From Arenibacter algicola (GTDB lineage: Bacteria > Bacteroidota > Bacteroidia > Flavobacteriales > Flavobacteriaceae), in contig NZ_JAHKPO010000014.1 in NCBI RefSeq assembly GCF_018860365.1, forward strand, positions 558,001 through 622,000: 64,000 nt of DNA, read 5' to 3'. How positions within the stretch are numbered: position 1 is the first letter of the stretch; every line of letters begins with the position of its first letter. Shown here one piece after another: positions 25,796 to 35,309 of the stretch. The notes below the pieces were generated by a model. It searched no databases and was not told the DNA's origin. It saw nothing but the letters and a program-made list of their open reading frames with translations. A program made the translations under genes and the position numbers.

Positions 25796-26188
25796 ATGAG
25801 AGAAGAAACCTTGTGGATAATTGATGATGATATGGTATCACAATTTGCCATTAAGTATAAGATAGGGCAATCTTACCCCAACAATAGGGTTAGTACTTTT
25901 TATTCTGTTCAGGAGGCTTTAGCCGCCCTAAAGGAATGTATGGATGGTAAATTGGAGTTTCCTGAAAAGGTTTTACTGGACTTAGGCCTGCCAGTACTTA
26001 CAGGGTGGCACTTTCTACAGGAACTGGAAAAAATTCGGGGAAATATTAACCCGTTCGAAATTTATATCGTTTCCGCATTTTCCAATTCCATGGACCGTAA
26101 GCGCGCTAAAGATCATTCTTTGGTCAAGGGCTATTTTGAAAAACCGTTGGATAACTTTGCCGTAGACCAAATATTTATGTCGCGGTAG
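25796..26188 (+). CDS. Stand-alone response regulator receiver domain
   Basis: 130 residues. IIDDDMVSQFAIKYKI carries the acidic pocket D11/D12, VLLDLGLPVLTGW the phospho-acceptor D62, IYIVSAFSN the conserved S, and YFEKPLD the K. Receiver only, no output domain, like the Rcp1/CheY type of cytosolic relay. Divergent from the PAS histidine kinase and probably its partner. Confidence 0.92.
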   Translation: MREETLWIIDDDMVSQFAIKYKIGQSYPNNRVSTFYSVQEALAALKECMDGKLEFPEKVLLDLGLPVLTGWHFLQELEKIRGNINPFEIYIVSAFSNSMDRKRAKDHSLVKGYFEKPLDNFAVDQIFMSR

Positions 26189-26238
26189 CATGATCACGTA
26201 TTAGGTTATGCTGTTGTCCATTGAGACAAAAGTGATTC

Positions 26239-26991
26239 CTAATCTTTCCAATTTTGAAGTCGATCAAGATATAGATAACCTTCAACAAACTTTCTATGCT
26301 CTGGACCGGACATTTTCTCCAATAGATTTAAGGCCGAAATGTAGCTTGCCAAATTACCGTTCGAAGAGCTGAATTTCCCGTCCTCTACAAAGGTCACCAA
26401 ACTGTCGTTCTGAACCTTTAGATTTGGGTAATCCTTCTGCAATTGTGTGCCCCCTCCGATCCAGGTAACAATTTTATGTCCATCTGCAATACCCGATTTG
26501 CCGATCAATTGTGCGCCAGCACAATTGCTTACGGTATATAGCGTTTCCCTATTTTTTTCCTTTATAAAACTTACAATTTTCTCATTATGAACTTGAGCGT
26601 ACATGTCATAGGCACTTGGAACAAACAAGGCCGTAAGTTGTGGGCAGTTTTCAAAGGTATAATCAGGTAAGAACCGTATACCTTCCTCTGATGTTATTGG
26701 GTCGGCATTTTCAGCAATGGTTATTACATTAAAAAGCTGATTTCCTTCTATATTTGGTTTGGCAAAAACATCTGAAGTGGCAATGACTTCACTCTGCAGG
26801 ACGCCATTGAACATTAGAAGTCCTATCGTAGGCAATTCCTTTTTGAAAGGCTTTAAGTGTTTCGTCAAAGTGTCCGAGGTAATGCTCTGGTCTGGTAAAT
26901 GTCCATTTTTGGCACTATTTTTTGATTGGTCCATTTTGCAGCTTCCGAAAAAAAACAACAATGCAACTAATATTAGATTATACTTTTCCAT
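26239..26991 (-). CDS. DJ-1/PfpI-like lipoprotein
   Basis: 250 residues with a lipobox ending at Cys18 (LLFFFGSC), so it should be an envelope lipoprotein. The DJ-1/PfpI domain: TIGLLMFNGVLQSEVIAT, a conserved acidic helix, and the nucleophile elbow Cys157 (VSNCAGAQLIGKSG). Family members act as glyoxalase, chaperone or amidotransferase. Membrane-anchored versions are unusual. Follows NDH-2 by 14 bases in a likely operon with a Crp/Fnr regulator. The start has an AAGGAC-type leader. Confidence 0.85.
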   Translation of the reverse strand: MEKYNLILVALLFFFGSCKMDQSKNSAKNGHLPDQSITSDTLTKHLKPFKKELPTIGLLMFNGVLQSEVIATSDVFAKPNIEGNQLFNVITIAENADPITSEEGIRFLPDYTFENCPQLTALFVPSAYDMYAQVHNEKIVSFIKEKNRETLYTVSNCAGAQLIGKSGIADGHKIVTWIGGGTQLQKDYPNLKVQNDSLVTFVEDGKFSSSNGNLASYISALNLLEKMSGPEHRKFVEGYLYLDRLQNWKD

Positions 26992-27005
26992 AAGTCCTTA
27001 ACGTA

Positions 27006-28268
27006 TTATTTTTTATCATTTGGTTTTATGATCATTCTAAAATACTGATCCTTATACAGGTAGTACCCGATCCAGTTAATCAATGTGCGAAACCTATTTT
27101 TAAAATTAACCAACCCCATAATATGCACGAAAATCCAAATTAACCAGGCTATAAATCCTTTTATAAAAAACCTTTCCTTTGGCAAATCAAAAACTGCCTT
27201 ATTTCTTCCAATAATTGCCAATGACCCTTTGTCCTTGTAATTGAAAGGTGTCCATGGGCTTTGGTCCCTCTCTAAATTAAGGGCCAAATTTTTGGCCTGT
27301 TGAATTGCGGGTTGGGCCAATTGGGGATGGCCTTCAGGATAGCCAATATCTCCTTGGACCAACGCACAATCGCCCAATGCATAAATATTATCGTATCCGT
27401 TGATCAAGTTAAAAGAGTTGGTTTTTAACCTTTTTCCCTTTCCAAAACTGTCCATGGAAAAACCATTGAAAGCCTTGGCAGTTACCCCGGCCGCCCAGAT
27501 TAAATTTTTGGATTCTATTGTAGTACCGTCGGACAGTAAAACAATGTCTTCCTTAAAATCATTTACTAAACAGTTCAGCTTTATTTCTACACCCAATTCA
27601 TTTAGCTTTGAGTAGGTATAGCTTTGCGAGTTTTTTGACATGGTATTCAAAACTGCACTTTGACCATCGATTAAGTATATTTTTCCTAAATCACTTTCAC
27701 TCAATTCAGGATAATCTTTCTTCAAAATAGAGGTCTTCATCTCTGCTAAAATGCCTGAAAGTTCAACTCCTGTAGGTCCGGCTCCAGCGATAACAAATGT
27801 CAATAATTTTTTTCGTTCTTCTTTGTCATCGTGTCTTGTTGCCCTGTCCAGCCTAGTAAGAATGGTGTTTCTAAGAGTTAACGCATCACTTATGGTTTTC
27901 ATCGGTAAACTATACTTTTCAATATTCTTATTACCGAAGTAATTACTTTCAGTACCTGTGGCCATAACCAATATATCATAGTGCAACTCTCCATTGCTCA
28001 ACATTACTTTGTTTTCATTGGGAACCACTTCCAATAAACTTCCAAGCCTAAAGCGAACATTCTTAAAGTTCCTCAATATTTTTCTAAAGGGGTAACTAAT
28101 GGCCGATGGTTCCATAAACCCTGTAGAGACCTGATAGATCAAAGGCGGAAAGAAATTATAATTATTGGCATCTACCAATATGGTTTGGTACTTTGGTGAA
28201 TTTCCGATCCTTTTTATCAATTCCAAGCCAGCAAAACCTCCCCCTACTACTATTATCGACTTTTTCAT
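27006..28268 (-). CDS. Type II NADH dehydrogenase (NDH-2)-like flavoprotein
   Basis: 420 residues from ATG 28268 (MKKSIIVVGGGFAGLELIKR), chosen because the FAD-binding GGGFAGLE should be near the terminus. Second dinucleotide motif VIAGAGPTGVELSGIL, FAD site YALGDCALV and the C-terminal amphipathic/hydrophobic segment typical of peripheral NDH-2 (FIAWLIWIFVHIMGLVNF). Oxidises NADH and reduces quinone at the inner membrane without proton pumping. Between the Crp/Fnr gene and the DJ-1 lipoprotein gene, all on one strand. Confidence 0.93.
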   Translation of the reverse strand: MKKSIIVVGGGFAGLELIKRIGNSPKYQTILVDANNYNFFPPLIYQVSTGFMEPSAISYPFRKILRNFKNVRFRLGSLLEVVPNENKVMLSNGELHYDILVMATGTESNYFGNKNIEKYSLPMKTISDALTLRNTILTRLDRATRHDDKEERKKLLTFVIAGAGPTGVELSGILAEMKTSILKKDYPELSESDLGKIYLIDGQSAVLNTMSKNSQSYTYSKLNELGVEIKLNCLVNDFKEDIVLLSDGTTIESKNLIWAAGVTAKAFNGFSMDSFGKGKRLKTNSFNLINGYDNIYALGDCALVQGDIGYPEGHPQLAQPAIQQAKNLALNLERDQSPWTPFNYKDKGSLAIIGRNKAVFDLPKERFFIKGFIAWLIWIFVHIMGLVNFKNRFRTLINWIGYYLYKDQYFRMIIKPNDKK

Positions 28269-28326
28269 AGTATTCCATTTAAGGTACAAAGGTCCTGGAT
28301 TCAGCCATAAATATTCTTGAACTGGT

Positions 28327-28899
28327 TCAAGAAATATCTTTTTTATTTAATTTGCTTACATATTCCGGCGATAAGCCTAAAAAGCTTGCCACTAGATATT
28401 GAGGTACATTGTTTACAAAATCAGGAAAGGACTCTTTAAATCTAAAATAGATTTCTTCCTTTGAATAAATAAAAAGATACTTTATCCGATTAAGTGAGGC
28501 ACCATATGCTGTTTGATATATCTTTCTGAAATAAATTTCCATTTTTGGAAACCGTCTAAGTAATTCTCTTTCATTATTATGTGTTAAGTGAAGTATGGTC
28601 GAAGCTTTAACTCCTTGGATATAACACTCCGAACGCATATTGTTGTGATAGGCCAAATAATCCGTAATCCACCAATTCTTTATGGCAAATTGTAAAGTAT
28701 GCTCGGTTCCCCCTTCATCAATAATATACAATTGTAGACACCCGCTTAAAACAAAATAGTGGTCCAGGGATTTGTTTCCGGGTTCGTAAAGCAGTTCTTT
28801 TTTTTTGACAGTTTTCAAATCAAAGTACTTGGCAATCTCCTGAAACTCATTATTGTCAATTGAAGTGTATTTGTTAATATGTTCGAACAGTTTTTGCAT
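28327..28899 (-). CDS. Crp/Fnr-family regulator, second copy
   Basis: 190 residues from ATG 28899 (MQKLFEHINKYTSIDNNEFQ) rather than the GTG at 28932. Effector barrel KKKELLYEPGNKSLDHYFVL and GCLQLYIIDEGGTEHTLQFA, C-terminal HTH QYLVASFLGLSPEYVSKLNKK. It starts the row regulator, NDH-2, DJ-1 lipoprotein (58- and 14-base gaps), so it may control a redox response. A different sequence from the regulator at 15941. Confidence 0.9.
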   Translation of the reverse strand: MQKLFEHINKYTSIDNNEFQEIAKYFDLKTVKKKELLYEPGNKSLDHYFVLSGCLQLYIIDEGGTEHTLQFAIKNWWITDYLAYHNNMRSECYIQGVKASTILHLTHNNERELLRRFPKMEIYFRKIYQTAYGASLNRIKYLFIYSKEEIYFRFKESFPDFVNNVPQYLVASFLGLSPEYVSKLNKKDIS

Positions 28900-29138
28900 T
28901 TTAATAGGTTCATCTAATATCAAATTTAGCACAATTCATCGATTACCCCAGACCATTCAATTTATTAGTTTTTTCAATGATTTAATTAAATCAAGTATTT
29001 GAATAGGCAGCCCTGGATAATTAACTACCCATAAGTAACATTTCACAACATAATATAGAGGGTTGTCATCATTTATTGTGGTCAGGTATGTCATTTGGGT
29101 ACCTTGAACTTTTTATTAATCAATTTATCCCCCCAATT

Positions 29139-29831
29139 ATGACATTGAGATGTATAATAGTGGACGATTCGTTCATGCAGAGAACTACCATGGCCAGATT
29201 AGTGGACAATCATCCAAACTTGACAATGGTGGCAGAATACAGCAATGCCGTTGAAGCCAATAACGGTCTTAAGAATAAGGAGATCGATCTTATTTTCCTG
29301 GATGTGGAAATGCCTATCATCAATGGTTTTGACCTTTTGGAATCCCTGGACGATCCACCACAAGTAATTTTGATTACTGGAAATCCCGATTATGCGCTGA
29401 AGGCATTCGATTATAACGTAACCGATTATCTTTATAAGCCCATTTCTTTGGCCCGGTTTAATACATCTGTAAAAAGGGCAATGGCCAATTATGAGCAGAT
29501 TAATAAACAGAATGAAGAAGAGGAGTATATCTTTGTAAAAAGCAACCTACGGCAGCGTAAAGTAGTTCTTAACGACATAATGTGGGTCGAAGCTCTTGGC
29601 GATTACGTTAAGTTGGTGACGAATGAAGGCAATGTGGTCATTCTTTCGACTATGAAATCCTTTGAACAAAAATTGCCCAAGGAAAAATTCCTAAGGATCC
29701 ACAAATCCTATATTGTTAATCTTGAAAAAGTTGAAAAGTTCAATAGTAAAACAGTTGAAGTAGCTGGAAACCAGGTGCCATTAAGTAGAAACAAAAAAAA
29801 TGAATTGGAACAGGCACTTTACAATGATTAA
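29139..29831 (+). CDS. LytTR-type response regulator
   Basis: 230 residues from ATG 29139 (MTLRCIIVDDSFMQRTTMAR); the upstream GTG-like extension is not receiver-like. Receiver D55 (LIFLDVEMPIING) and K in LYKPISLARF. C-terminal LytTR DNA-binding domain about residues 130-230 (EEEYIFVKSNLRQRKVVL, DIMWVEALGDYVKLV, FLRIHKSYIVNLEKVEKF). No partner kinase beside it, so it is orphaned in this window. Divergent from the Crp/Fnr gene. Confidence 0.93.
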   Translation: MTLRCIIVDDSFMQRTTMARLVDNHPNLTMVAEYSNAVEANNGLKNKEIDLIFLDVEMPIINGFDLLESLDDPPQVILITGNPDYALKAFDYNVTDYLYKPISLARFNTSVKRAMANYEQINKQNEEEEYIFVKSNLRQRKVVLNDIMWVEALGDYVKLVTNEGNVVILSTMKSFEQKLPKEKFLRIHKSYIVNLEKVEKFNSKTVEVAGNQVPLSRNKKNELEQALYND

Positions 29832-30243
29832 ATGGACAAGACATGCTTTATTTGCCAAGATTTGTCCATTACCGATTAAAAAGTTCTAAGACGCAGAAAA
29901 CTGATAATAGTTGGATTTACATGAGGTTCTATCAATAAGCCGAGACTAATGTTTAGCGATGTTGGGATAAACTTTAAGTATATCCTTGTGTTATGTCGCA
30001 AGGTCGAATTCCCAAAAATCAAATTACCGAACCAATTCTTTTTTCAAACTGATATAAAATCACAGAAAAGGGTGAAACTCTTTAAGCCCGCCCGTACCGA
30101 ATGGTTACGCTCTGGCGGGTTTTGGTTTTCTTTTCCTTTTATTAAGCAAAATTCTATAGATTTTGCGGACTACATAAAAATACAATGGCCTTTCGACCAA
30201 GCACGAAGTCCGATTTGTGTATGGGTTGTGTCGTGGGGCATTA
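29832..30243. other. 412-bp interval with hairpin, no gene
   Basis: One long forward open frame (to 30311) runs through it, but it overlaps a terminator-like hairpin and the lipoprotein gene on the other strand and has no family resemblance, so it is not called. The hairpin is listed separately. Confidence 0.5.
30084..30140 (+). terminator. GC-rich hairpin with T-rich tail
   Basis: CCCGCC (30087-30092) pairs with GGCGGG (30114-30119), a 21-nt loop between, followed by TTTTGGTTTTCTTTTCC. Suggests a rho-independent-type stop or an extragenic palindromic element downstream of the LytTR gene. Confidence 0.5.
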
Positions 30244-30618
30244 TTATTTCTGTTTCGTTAGAGTATAAACATCTCCGATTGAATTGGTTAATGTTAGAGT
30301 ATCATTGGTAAAACTAAAATCCCAAGTATCACTCAATATCAAACTCCAATCAAATTCGGCAGTCCAAAGACATTGGTTTTCAAACTTTATAGTCCTATCT
30401 GAAATTGCGTAATTACCATTACAAATTGCTGGGAATTTTACGATTTCACTTTCCCCGGCAAAATTGGAATTGTTCAACGTCAATTCTACAGTTGAGCTAT
30501 TCTCGCCTCTCTGAAAAGTCCCGATGTATTGTCCTTCAATATCCCTTTGAACATCATCGTTATCACAACCGATTATTGTTAAAATTCCAATAAATAATAC
30601 CAAGATATTTACTTTCAT
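30244..30618 (-). CDS. Small lipocalin-like lipoprotein, function unknown
   Basis: 124 residues from ATG 30618 (MKVNILVLFIGILTIIGCDN), preferred over the TTG at 30633 because GGGA precedes it. Lipobox IIGC. The mature part has alternating strands (DIEGQYIGTFQRGENSSTVE, SFTNDTLTLTNSIGDVYTL) like lipocalin-type Bacteroidota lipoproteins. Role unknown. Confidence 0.7.
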   Translation of the reverse strand: MKVNILVLFIGILTIIGCDNDDVQRDIEGQYIGTFQRGENSSTVELTLNNSNFAGESEIVKFPAICNGNYAISDRTIKFENQCLWTAEFDWSLILSDTWDFSFTNDTLTLTNSIGDVYTLTKQK

Positions 30619-30866
30619 TTTTCCCTTTTTCAATTAGATTCAACTCATTTTAAATGGTTGCTTCAAAATACACCTTAACAACATTATATCATTAATTGGT
30701 ACAACTACTTTTATAATATAGACAAAGTAATTAGCATCAAGGCCACTTGGAATTTGATAATGCACGAATCAAGCATGTAACCTACTAAGTAATGTTATGA
30801 CAGGTAAAGTTAACATGTAAATTTTAAAGGTAAGGTTAATCAAATGAAACACTAATAATTAAGGGA

Positions 30867-32567
30867 CTAGGTTAATATCCGTATGGGCCTTTCTGTTGGT
30901 TCAATAATTTTCTTTCTGATTACGAAATCTCCAAAATGCTCCTCCCCTAACCTATCCTGGGCATAGGCTTTAATAATTGGCTCTAATTCCTCTAAAATGT
31001 TTTCCTCGGATAACATTTCCTTATATAAGGTATTTAATCGGTCACCGTTATGGCTTGCCCCCAAATACATGTTATATCTACCAATGGCCCTACCCACAAA
31101 ACCTATTTCCCCTAGTGATGATCGTGCACAGTTATTTGGACAACCTGTCATCCGAATATTAATTTCATCCTTCTCCAGGCCATTATTTTTCATAATTACC
31201 TCCAGCTTATCTATTAAGGAAGGAAGGTAACGCTCTGCTTCGGCAAAAGCCAATCCACATGTGTTCAATGCGACACAGGCCATGGAACTCTTGCGTAGGC
31301 CCGTTAGTTTAGGATGGTTACCAACACCATACAATTCCAATATAGCATCAATGCCCTGCTTTTTACTTTCCTCTATATTTCCAATAATGAGATTTTGGTT
31401 ACCTGTCAATCGAAAATCTCCTGTATGAATTTTGGCAATTTCCCTTAAAGCCGTTTTTAGCTGATAATCATTTTCATCCCTAACTCTACCATGTTCCACA
31501 AATAAGGTGTAAAACCATTTATTGTTGGTGCCTTTTAGCCATCCATATTCATCTCCATTTGATTTGAATCGATAGGATTTTGGTTTGGCCAGATTCCATC
31601 CCAATCGGTTTTGAAGTTCCGCTACAAACCATTCTAACCCCCTGTCATCTATGGTATGTTTTAATCTCGATAACTTACGGTCAGATCGGTTGCCGTAATC
31701 CCTTTGGATGGCTATAACTGTTTCGGCTACATCAATCACTTTTTCTTTCGGCGCGAAACCAATAACGTCGGCTAATCGCGGATAAGTGGCGTCATTACCA
31801 AAGGTACTTCCCAATCCACCACCAACACATATATTATATCCTGCTATGTTATTGTTTTCCTCAATAGCAATAAGTCCAAGATCATTCGCAAAAACATCGA
31901 TGGCATTGTTTGGTGGAATAGCCAATGCTATTTTGAATTTTCTTGGAAGGTAGTGGTGATGATACAATGGTTCAAAATCGGGGGTTCCAGCTACTTTTTC
32001 CTGGTCCAACCAAATTTCATGATAGGCAGTTGTCTTTGGAAGAAAATAATCGCTTATTTCTTTTGCAAATTGGTATACCTCTTCGTGTATATGGGATTGG
32101 TAAGGGTTTGGATTGCACATTACGTTCCTATTCACATCCCCGCAGGTCGCAAGCGTACTTAACAAAACTTCGTTAACCTTTTGAATCGTAGGTTTTAAAT
32201 TCCTTTTTAATATGCCATGAAATTGGAAAGATTGTCTAGTGGTCAATTTAAGGGTGCCATTTCCATATTGCTCAGAAAGTTCATCGAGGGCCAACCATTG
32301 CTTGGGAGTAGTAACACCACCAGCAGCTCTTACTCGAACCATAAACTGGTACAAGGGCTCCAATTTCTTCTGCCTTCGTTCACTCTCCAAATCCCTGTCG
32401 TACTGCTGATAAGAACCGTGGTATTTTATAAGCTTGACATCGTCGGGAAATAAAGCTCCCGTCAAAGGATCTTTTAGACTGTCCTTTATGCTTCCCCTTA
32501 GAAAATCACTCTTGTCCTTGATATGTTCATCTTCTGATAATTCCTTGTAATTCGATTGCTTTTCCAT
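30867..32567 (-). CDS. cysI: Assimilatory sulfite reductase hemoprotein subunit
   Basis: 566 residues, full length for NADPH-type SiR beta. The siroheme/4Fe-4S cysteines are C431 and C437 ([10 protein letters not shown]) and C476 and C480 ([10 protein letters not shown]). The ferredoxin-like repeats ([45 protein letters not shown]) bind siroheme and sulfite. Catalyses six-electron reduction of sulfite to sulfide. It follows cysJ by 40 bases on the reverse strand, downstream of the peroxiredoxin gene. Confidence 0.95.
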   Translation of the reverse strand: MEKQSNYKELSEDEHIKDKSDFLRGSIKDSLKDPLTGALFPDDVKLIKYHGSYQQYDRDLESERRQKKLEPLYQFMVRVRAAGGVTTPKQWLALDELSEQYGNGTLKLTTRQSFQFHGILKRNLKPTIQKVNEVLLSTLATCGDVNRNVMCNPNPYQSHIHEEVYQFAKEISDYFLPKTTAYHEIWLDQEKVAGTPDFEPLYHHHYLPRKFKIALAIPPNNAIDVFANDLGLIAIEENNNIAGYNICVGGGLGSTFGNDATYPRLADVIGFAPKEKVIDVAETVIAIQRDYGNRSDRKLSRLKHTIDDRGLEWFVAELQNRLGWNLAKPKSYRFKSNGDEYGWLKGTNNKWFYTLFVEHGRVRDENDYQLKTALREIAKIHTGDFRLTGNQNLIIGNIEESKKQGIDAILELYGVGNHPKLTGLRKSSMACVALNTCGLAFAEAERYLPSLIDKLEVIMKNNGLEKDEINIRMTGCPNNCARSSLGEIGFVGRAIGRYNMYLGASHNGDRLNTLYKEMLSEENILEELEPIIKAYAQDRLGEEHFGDFVIRKKIIEPTERPIRILT

Positions 32568-32607
32568 AAATACATTTCCTTCGCATTATAGCTCACTTGA
32601 AGCTATC

Positions 32608-34428
32608 TTAATAGATATCTGCTTGGTAACGGTTCGCAATTTGAAGATTTTTTACATACTCTTCTGCCTTTTCAATAGTTATCCCCCCCTGTTGTTGTAT
32701 AATCTGCTTTAAGGCAACATCAACATCTTTGGCCATTTTTTTAGCGTCACCGCACACGTAAAAATGCGCTCCTTTCTCCAACCATTCATATAACTCCTTA
32801 CCGTTTTCCAACATTCTATGTTGTACATAGTGCTTTTGATCCTGATCTCTTGAAAAGGCAACATCTGCTTTGGTCAGAACCCCCTCCTTCAAATATTGTT
32901 GCCATTCTGTCTGATAAAGGAAATCTGTAGTGAAATTCCGATCGCCAAAGAAAAGCCAGGAAGGTCCCTTTTTGTCCAATACTTCCCGGTGTTGCATAAA
33001 TGCCCTAAATGGCGCCACTCCAGTTCCCGGACCAACCATAATAATAGGCACTTCAGGATTTTTGGGAAGCTTAAAGCGTGTATTCCGATCAACAAAGACC
33101 TTTACTTTATCGCCAATATCAAGCCTGTCTGCCAGGGTAGATGAACAATGCCCTTCCTTGTTTCTGCCTAATGCACTATATCGGACAACCGACACCAACA
33201 GATGTACTTCTTCATCAACTACATCTTGAGCCGAGGCTATGGAATACATCCGTGGGGTATTTTTGCGCAAAATGGAAATCAGTTCGTCAGAAGTCAACTC
33301 GTACGGCACCTCGTTTATCAGATCTAAAAAATCACGTCCGGAAAGATACTCCTGAAGTGCAATTTTATCCTCAAGGATTTTCTTTAACCCCTTATTGCCT
33401 GTTAGTTCTGCATATCCGGAAAGCGTGTTCCTTGAAAGTGGAGTAAGTTCATAGTTATATGTAAGTGCATCATGTAGCGTTTTGGTACCTTCATAGGTTT
33501 CTACCTCCTTTTCGCCCGCTAACTTTGTGGTATGCAAAACTGACTCTACCAGTTCATGGGAATTGGAACCGTACACCCCTAAGGCATCCCCAGGCTCATA
33601 TTTTATTCCAGATCCTTCCAGATCCAATTCAAGGTGAACGGTCTCTTTGGAAGATCCCTGTCCGTTTAGATTGATTTTCTCGAGAATGGTGGCTTCAAAA
33701 AGATTATTTCTGGAATATAGGGACTTATTAGCCGGATTATCGGGAATGTTCTCTGCTTTGACCGGGGAAGTTTGGCCATTTGTCTGCACTACGGCACTAA
33801 GAAACTTGCTTTGCCAAGCCTCTGCCTGTTCTGCGTAATCTACATCGCAGTCCTCACGCGGAACAATTCTTTGAGCTCCAAGTTTTTCAAGTACTGTATC
33901 AAAATCTTTGCCAGTCTGGCAAAAGTCAATATAACTACTATCTCCTAGGCTTAAAACCGAGAATTGTAAATGCGCCAGGTTTGGTGCCTTATTGCTGTGC
34001 AGGTATCGATAGAAATCTTCAGCTTGTACCGGGGGTTCTCCCAATCCATGGGTGCTTACGATTATGGCCAATTTTTTGATGCCCTTGAGTTCCCTGGTTT
34101 TAAAAGAGGCCATGTCGGAAATTACTGCATCAATTCCCAAATCCTTTACCTTGGAATGTAGGTCTTTGGCCAAACTTTCAGAATTACCTGTATGGCTCCC
34201 GAAAAGAATATGCACTTTTTCGTGTTTAAGCTCATTTTTAGTATTGTGGCCCGAATCCAATGGTAGATTTCCAGTAGAGGGTTTGTTCAAAGACGTATGA
34301 ATGAGCCCTTCGAAATAACCACTTAGCCATTGAAGCTGACCGGAGTCAAGTCCGGATAAAGCTATATTGAGTTTGTCCACTTGCTCATCGTTGAACGGTC
34401 CTCTGTCCAATCCTCTTTTTAGTTCCAT
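32608..34428 (-). CDS. cysJ: Assimilatory sulfite reductase flavoprotein subunit
   Basis: 606 residues. Flavodoxin domain with FMN loop LFGSHTGNSESLA (about 75-87), HGLGEPPVQAEDFYRYL, then FAD domain (TPRMYSIASAQ) and NADPH domain (MVGPGTGVAPFRAFMQHR, WLFFGDRNF, YVCGDAKKMAKDVD). Transfers electrons from NADPH through FAD and FMN to CysI. Starts 20 bases after the peroxiredoxin gene ends and precedes cysI, so peroxiredoxin-cysJ-cysI is one likely transcript. Confidence 0.95.
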   Translation of the reverse strand: MELKRGLDRGPFNDEQVDKLNIALSGLDSGQLQWLSGYFEGLIHTSLNKPSTGNLPLDSGHNTKNELKHEKVHILFGSHTGNSESLAKDLHSKVKDLGIDAVISDMASFKTRELKGIKKLAIIVSTHGLGEPPVQAEDFYRYLHSNKAPNLAHLQFSVLSLGDSSYIDFCQTGKDFDTVLEKLGAQRIVPREDCDVDYAEQAEAWQSKFLSAVVQTNGQTSPVKAENIPDNPANKSLYSRNNLFEATILEKINLNGQGSSKETVHLELDLEGSGIKYEPGDALGVYGSNSHELVESVLHTTKLAGEKEVETYEGTKTLHDALTYNYELTPLSRNTLSGYAELTGNKGLKKILEDKIALQEYLSGRDFLDLINEVPYELTSDELISILRKNTPRMYSIASAQDVVDEEVHLLVSVVRYSALGRNKEGHCSSTLADRLDIGDKVKVFVDRNTRFKLPKNPEVPIIMVGPGTGVAPFRAFMQHREVLDKKGPSWLFFGDRNFTTDFLYQTEWQQYLKEGVLTKADVAFSRDQDQKHYVQHRMLENGKELYEWLEKGAHFYVCGDAKKMAKDVDVALKQIIQQQGGITIEKAEEYVKNLQIANRYQADIY

Positions 34429-34447
34429 GTTTTCAGATAATAAGTAA

Positions 34448-35083
34448 TTATTTATTGGGCTGGGGAGTATACCTCAAGTATGGCTTTATAACTCGATGGC
34501 CTTTAGGATATTTGGCTTCTACATCTTCCTGCTTCACTCCTGGTGGAATAATTACATCCTGGCCATCTTCCCAATCCACTGGAGTGGCCACATTATGTTC
34601 CGCTGTAAGTTTTAGTGAGTCGACAACCCGGAGAATTTCGGAAAAGTTTCTTCCCGTAGAAGCGGGATACGTAATAATGGCCTGTACCTTTTTGTCGGGA
34701 CTGATAAAATAAACAGATCTAACTGTGGCAGAAGTAGATGCGTTGGGATGTATCATATTATAAAGGGTTGCCACATTTTTGTCATTATCCGCTATAATAG
34801 GGAAATCCACATTGCAGTTTTGGGTTTCGTTGATGTCCTTTACCCAGCCATAATGTGAATCCAAGTCGTCAACACTAACAGCGAGTACCTTAGTCTTTCT
34901 TTTTGCAAAATCTTCCTTTAACTGGGCGGTCCTGCCAAGTTCTGTTGTACACACAGGGGTATAGTCTGCAGGGTGTGAATATAAAATTCCCCAACTATTG
35001 CCCAGCCATTGGTGAAAATCTATTTCACCTTCCGTCGTCCGCGCCTTAAAGTTTGGCGCATCGTCTCCAATTCTCAAACTCAT
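34448..35083 (-). CDS. 1-Cys peroxiredoxin (Prx6 subfamily)
   Basis: 211 residues. Peroxidatic Cys45 in DYTPVCTTELG, and the extended C-terminal arm (VATPVDWEDGQDVIIPPGVK, EAKYPKGHRVIKPYLRYT) of Prx6-type enzymes. Reduces H2O2 and organic peroxides in the cytosol. First gene before cysJ. The tight linkage to sulfite reductase suggests a joint sulfur/oxidative role. This is inference. Confidence 0.92.
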   Translation of the reverse strand: MSLRIGDDAPNFKARTTEGEIDFHQWLGNSWGILYSHPADYTPVCTTELGRTAQLKEDFAKRKTKVLAVSVDDLDSHYGWVKDINETQNCNVDFPIIADNDKNVATLYNMIHPNASTSATVRSVYFISPDKKVQAIITYPASTGRNFSEILRVVDSLKLTAEHNVATPVDWEDGQDVIIPPGVKQEDVEAKYPKGHRVIKPYLRYTPQPNK

Positions 35084-35309
35084 ATCTTAAATTTTTAAAT
35101 TATACTATTAGGCAACTTCAAAATTAATGAAGCCTTTCAGATTCAAATTTACGAGGGTTTATTCCCAATAGCCAATTGCAAATATTAATTTATGATAACC
35201 TAAGGTTATGACGATTGTCGACCTTGATGAGTGGAAGTTATAATAGAGTTTAATGTAATATTAGTGAATAGATGCTTCTGTCGATTCTCAATTCAATAAC
35301 CAATGACAA

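Noticed and set aside
29949-30311. Forward 120-codon open frame
   Set aside because: It runs through a terminator-like hairpin and into the 3' end of the lipoprotein gene on the other strand, and shows no family pattern.
32889-34300. Frames of 60-100 codons overlapping cysJ
   Set aside because: Shadows of the strongly supported sulfite reductase flavoprotein gene.
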